A stretch of 64,000 bases of DNA from Asterella californica. Taxonomy: Eukaryota > Streptophyta > Marchantiopsida > Marchantiales > Aytoniaceae. The DNA is taken from assembly GCA_036924285.1 (NCBI GenBank), contig JAYKYS010000004.1, positions 20,430,001-20,494,000 of the forward strand. The letters run 5' to 3'. Position numbers and translations under genes: made by a program. The notes beneath the pieces are model-generated. The model was not told where the DNA came from. It saw nothing but the letters and a program-made list of their open reading frames with translations, and searched no databases. Below, piece after piece: positions 60,880-64,000 of the stretch (positions are counted from its first letter, which is position 1; each line of letters opens with the position of its first letter).

Positions 60880-62370
60880 AAGGTGATGGAGAAACTATTA
60901 CATTCGAGGAAGCTTTCATTAAGGATCAATGGAGACGTGCTATGCAGGAAGAATATGATGCACTGCTCAAAAACGCAACCTGGAGCCTAGTACCTCTTCC
61001 AGCAAACAGGAAAGTGGGTTTATAAGATCAAGAGGCATGCGGATGGAACTATTGAGAGATACAAGGCTCGTCTTGTTGCAAAAGGTTATTTGCAGACTGC
61101 AGGAGAAGATTTTCAAGAGACCTTCACACCTGTGGTAAAACTTAACTCTATCCGAGTTCTTTGTGCTCTTGCAAAACAACATGGTTGGAAGTGTCACAAA
61201 TGGATGTTAAGAATGCATTCCTTAATGGCATTCTTGAAGAAGATATCTACTTGCAGCAACCACCTGGTTTTGTTCGTCAAGGAGGTGAACAGTTAGTGTG
61301 CAAGCTGCACAAGGCATTATATGACCTCAAAGAAGCTCCAAGAGCTTGGTACACAAGAATCGACACCTTCTTGAAGCAGCAAGGCTTCTCTCCTACAAGA
61401 GGTGATCCAAACTTCTATGTTTTGATTACTTCTCAAGGTATTGTGTTACTTTTACTGTACGTGGATGACCTGATAATATCCGGAAGTAATCAAGGAGGAG
61501 TAAAGAAGATTCAGCAAGCTTTAATGCAAGAGTTTGATATGAAGGATCTAGGACTTCTCAACTTTTGTCTTGGAGTTCAGTTTTCTGGAACACAACGAAA
61601 TGTTATACCTCTCTCAGGCAAGATACACAGAAAGTATACTTCAAGATTTCCAGATGGAGAAGTGCAAGCCTGCGCCTACTCCTATGGTTATCTCAAAGGA
61701 GTGGTAAAGTTCTTCTGTTGATGATGAGCAGGCAGATGCAACAGAGTTCAGGAAGCTGATCAGGAAGTTAATTTATCTGACTGTCACTACAAGACCAGAT
61801 ATTTCGTTTGCAGTCAGCAAACTCAGTTAGAATATGGAGTCTCCCACACTTGTGCATATGAGGGCAGCAAAGAGAGTTTTGCGCTACCTCAGGGGAACTA
61901 CCAGCTATGGTCTCAGATATAGCTCAGATAAGTCACTTGTTGGATTTACAGATGCAGATTGGGCAGGTGATTCTACAGATCGTAAATCAATGTCTGGATT
62001 CACATTTATGCTGGGAGGAGGTGCCATCACTTGGCAGTGTAAAAAGCAGCCAACTATTGCTTTATCCTCCTCTGAAGCAGATATCGTGGTCTGTGTAATG
62101 CAGCACGAGAGGCCATTTGGCTAAGATGGATGTTGGAGGATGTAGGTGTCAACCAAGACCACTCCAACAGTAATCTGGACTGATAGCATGAGTGCAATAG
62201 CATTGGCAAAAAATCCAGTGCATCATGCTGGAACAAAGCACATTGAAGTGCAAGTCCACTTCATCAGGGAGAAAATAATTTCGGGAGAGGTTGTTACTCA
62301 ATGGGTAACAACTGATGATCAAACTGCTGATATATTCATCAAGCCTTTGTCTTCAAAAATTGAGACTTGA
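60880..62370 (+). pseudogene. Copia reverse transcriptase and RNase H
   Basis: RT: QWRRAMQEEYDALLKNATW (60930), YKARLVAKGYLQTAGEDFQE, MDVKNAFLNGILEEDIYLQQ, LYVDDLIISGSNQGGVKKIQ (catalytic Asp-Asp at about 61462), LGLLNFCLGVQF. RNase H: AAKRVLRYLRGTTSYGLRYS, FTDADWAGDSTDRKSMSGFT, IALSSSEAD, VIWTDSMSAIALAKNPVHHA, and the tail EKIISGEVVTQWVTTDDQTA. At least five frame changes. Confidence 0.9.
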
Positions 62371-62396
62371 ACTTGGTGTATATTCAGTACCACTGA

Positions 62397-62409
62397 CATT
62401 AAGAGGAGG
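62397..62409 (+). other. Copia polypurine tract
   Basis: ttaagaggagg immediately before the 3' LTR start. Confidence 0.75.
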
Positions 62410-62527
62410 TGTTAAAGATAATGTCTAGTCTATAGTCACATCTATAGTCATCTCTATAGTCACCTCTATAAGTCACATCTATAGTCATCTCTATAGTCAT
62501 CTCTATAGTCACATCTCTATGACTAGT
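62410..62527 (+). repeat. Truncated copia 3' LTR
   Basis: Matches the 5' LTR from tgttaaagata to atgactagtg and then diverges abruptly into gctgggtcgggttgg. It has more copies of the tctatagtcatc unit than the 5' LTR, so the short repeat expanded or contracted between them. Confidence 0.85.
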
Positions 62528-62974
62528 GGCTGGGTCGGGTTGGCCCACTGGGCTCGGCCGGTTTTGTGTTGTGGCGCTGCTTACCCGATGGTGTAATCTT
62601 TCTCGATGGCTTAATATCCCGATGGCTTCCTCCACCGTTGATGTAGCGATGGTTTAATGTTGCGACGGCTCCCGACATCTTATTCCGACTACTTCAACGC
62701 AAAGTATGATTTTATTCAGGGCCTTTAAGCTAAATTTTTGACTCGATGTAACTATTCCCGTGTATTTGATCATGTAGCGATGGCTCCGTAAATTGCCCCC
62801 GATAAATATCCGATGGTTTACTTTTCCCCGGTGGTTTATTGTCTCGCGGAGTTGATTATTTCTATGAAATTCTCCATCATCGATAAACATTATTCCTCCC
62901 TCGAACTTTTACCTAAACCATGTTCATGCCTCAACAGCCGACTATTATAAACTCGGATGCCACCATTTGAAGCG
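62528..62974. other. Spacer between copia LTR and 5S sequence
   Basis: No coding frame. Recurring words of the cgatggttta / cgatggctta type (near 62587, 62607, 62623, 62648, 62810) suggest short diverged repeats, as in a 5S spacer or a mobile-element LTR. Confidence 0.4.
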
Positions 62975-63092
62975 TGATGCGGTCATACCAGGGCCACGCC
63001 ACCAGATCCCATCAGAACTCTGCAGTTAAATGCCCTTGGGCCGGAATAGTACTGGGATGGGTGACCTCTCGGGAAGTCCGGGTGCTGCATCC
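62975..63092 (+). rRNA. 5S ribosomal RNA
   Basis: About 118 nt, typical eukaryotic 5S: gatgcggtcataccag start, gatcccatcagaactctgca, then agtactgggatgggtgacc and tcgggaagtccgggtgctgc. The internal promoter's intermediate element and C box (ggatgggtgacctc) are intact; the A box (agttaaatgcccttgggc) differs from the usual agttaagcgtgcttgggc. The first and last bases can pair (gatgc with gcatc). Only one copy lies in the window, so it could be a dispersed gene, the end of an array, or a pseudogene. Confidence 0.88.
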
Positions 63093-63097
63093 AATTC

Positions 63098-63105
63098 TTT
63101 TTTTT
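63098..63105 (+). terminator. RNA polymerase III terminator
   Basis: Run of eight T starting 6 nt after the 5S end, followed by further T runs to 63122. Confidence 0.8.
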
Positions 63106-63180
63106 CTTTTTTTCCTTTTTTTCCTACGAATTAATTCTTTGGCAATCGAACAAATATTATGCTACCAGGCACTAAACTAA

Positions 63181-63435
63181 TTAATTACTCGTATGTTCTT
63201 TTCCTTTTTGGACGTGAATTGATTCTTTGGCACCGAATAAATTAATTGCTCGTATGTATGTTAACTAATTAATTACTCGTATGTTCTTTTCCTTGTTGGA
63301 CGTGAATTGATTCTTTGGCACCGAATAAATTAATTGCTCGTATGTATGTTAACTAATTAATTACTCGTATGTTCTTTTCCTTGTTGGACGTGAATTGATT
63401 CTTTGGCACCGAATAAATTAATTGCTCGTGTGTAT
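63181..63435. repeat. 88-bp tandem repeat downstream of 5S
   Basis: ttaattactcgtatgttc starts at 63181, 63269 and 63357, giving a period of 88 bp and almost three units with few differences. A diverged partial unit lies at about 63125-63180. Confidence 0.92.
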
Positions 63436-64000
63436 GTTGTATGTTTCTCTTTCTTCCCCCATGAAATGACCTTGAATAGGGAACCCATTAGTTTATTGTA
63501 ATAAATCCAAATACCGTAGTACTTCGTTTCCTTGACAAGGCAATAAAGCGCATGGAGGTCGGTCTCCTTAACTCCTAAAAACAAAACACAAAAAACAAAA
63601 CAAAAAGAAAAAGTAAAGTAATGTCTCTAATGGATCAGCGAGTAGACCAAATCTGGAACCACGTAACTCACAACCCGCTCTCCGAGTGGGTGGATTGGGA
63701 TAGTGGAGGGTGTAACGATGGTCTTCCTTACAGAGGGTGGGGTGCTGTTTAACTAAAAACCTCCAATCACAATCCATCCGACCGCGGTTGCCTCTGTACG
63801 TACCAGGTTGCCAGCGGTACTAACTAGGTTGGAGCTCGCCTTCGTACGTGTGACATGACCCAATGAGAGAGAAGTTACCGTTATAATTTGAATTAATTGA
63901 GTAAACAGATAATTAGACAGAAAAAAAATTTAAGAATAATAGTATAAAAATTAAGTATAAACAAATAATATTATATTATTATATTATTATATTATAATAA
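63436..64000. other. Noncoding flank with AT-repeat end
   Basis: No gene supported. The last 40 bases are a (tat/tta)n simple repeat. Confidence 0.5.

Larger units (their letters stand above)
57769..62527 (+). mobile_element. Ty1/copia retrotransposon, 3' LTR truncated
   Basis: 5' LTR 57769-57986, initiator-Met primer site, gag, protease, integrase, RT, RNase H in copia order, polypurine tract and the first 118 bp of a 3' LTR. Several frameshifts and stops. Because the 3' LTR is cut off, the right target duplication is missing and the copy is fixed. Confidence 0.92.

Noticed and set aside
62528..63130. Cassandra-type element (LTR carrying 5S sequence)
   Set aside because: No second 5S copy, no tRNA primer site and no matching terminal repeat in the window.
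63181..63435. CRISPR array
   Set aside because: The units are directly adjacent 88-bp repeats without unique spacers, in eukaryotic DNA.

Overview
This window looks like nuclear DNA of a land plant, most likely a non-seed plant such as a moss, liverwort or lycophyte. The evidence is a plant-type GYRB gene in many short exons, a STAY-GREEN (SGR) chlorophyll Mg-dechelatase gene, an intronless TraB-domain gene, a eukaryotic 5S rRNA sequence, and long stretches of LTR retrotransposons. Two of those elements (one with a PHD finger, one with an Asp-His-Gly-Ser protease) are not the usual angiosperm kinds, but the species cannot be fixed from the sequence.

Layout. 1-15 kb is the gene-bearing part. 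The last 16 coding exons of GYRB (+) run to 5743. SGR (-, six exons, 8089-10542) lies convergent to it, and the TraB gene (-, 13321-14826) follows on the same strand as SGR. I rebuilt all exon joins by reading frame and GT-AG borders, and every phase matches. 14.8-17.7 kb is AT-rich, with diverged repeats and two decayed divergent reading frames of unknown origin. 17.7-23.8 kb is a Ty3/gypsy chromovirus (-) with 493/494-bp LTRs, a 5-bp target duplication (GGTAA), an initiator-Met tRNA primer site and heat-shock-element arrays in its LTRs. It sits inside an older decayed reading frame. 24-30 kb holds a decayed GHTHEDVD-motif (DUF7869-like) gene and one decayed copy ('copy A') of an unknown gene. 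30.3-33.9 kb is a degenerate Ty3/gypsy element (+) ending in a PHD finger. 34.6-35.0 kb is a fragment of a third element's LTR on the minus strand.

36.4-51.7 kb is a nest. A second copy of the unknown gene ('copy B') appears to be split by about 14 kb of inserted DNA: an outer block rich in GAAGAC/GTCTTC (36.7-38.7 and 49.7-51.05 kb) and, inside it, a Ty3/gypsy element (38715-49697) flanked by 2.58-kb direct repeats. 51.7-57.7 kb has no convincing gene, only hairpins, tandem repeats and a duplicated coding-like fragment. 57.8-62.5 kb is a Ty1/copia element (+) with a truncated 3' LTR, followed by one 5S rRNA sequence (about 62975-63092) and an 88-bp tandem repeat.

The most interesting signal is a pair of small adjacent open reading frames, called A and B here, separated by only 5-6 nt. 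The pair occurs in the 5' leader of the chromovirus and again in the long terminal repeats of the unrelated 38.7-49.7 kb element; a diverged copy of A is at 34.6 kb. I recognise no known family in it. Its conserved order, spacing and predicted 5'-leader position in two element lineages suggest an undescribed retrotransposon accessory module.
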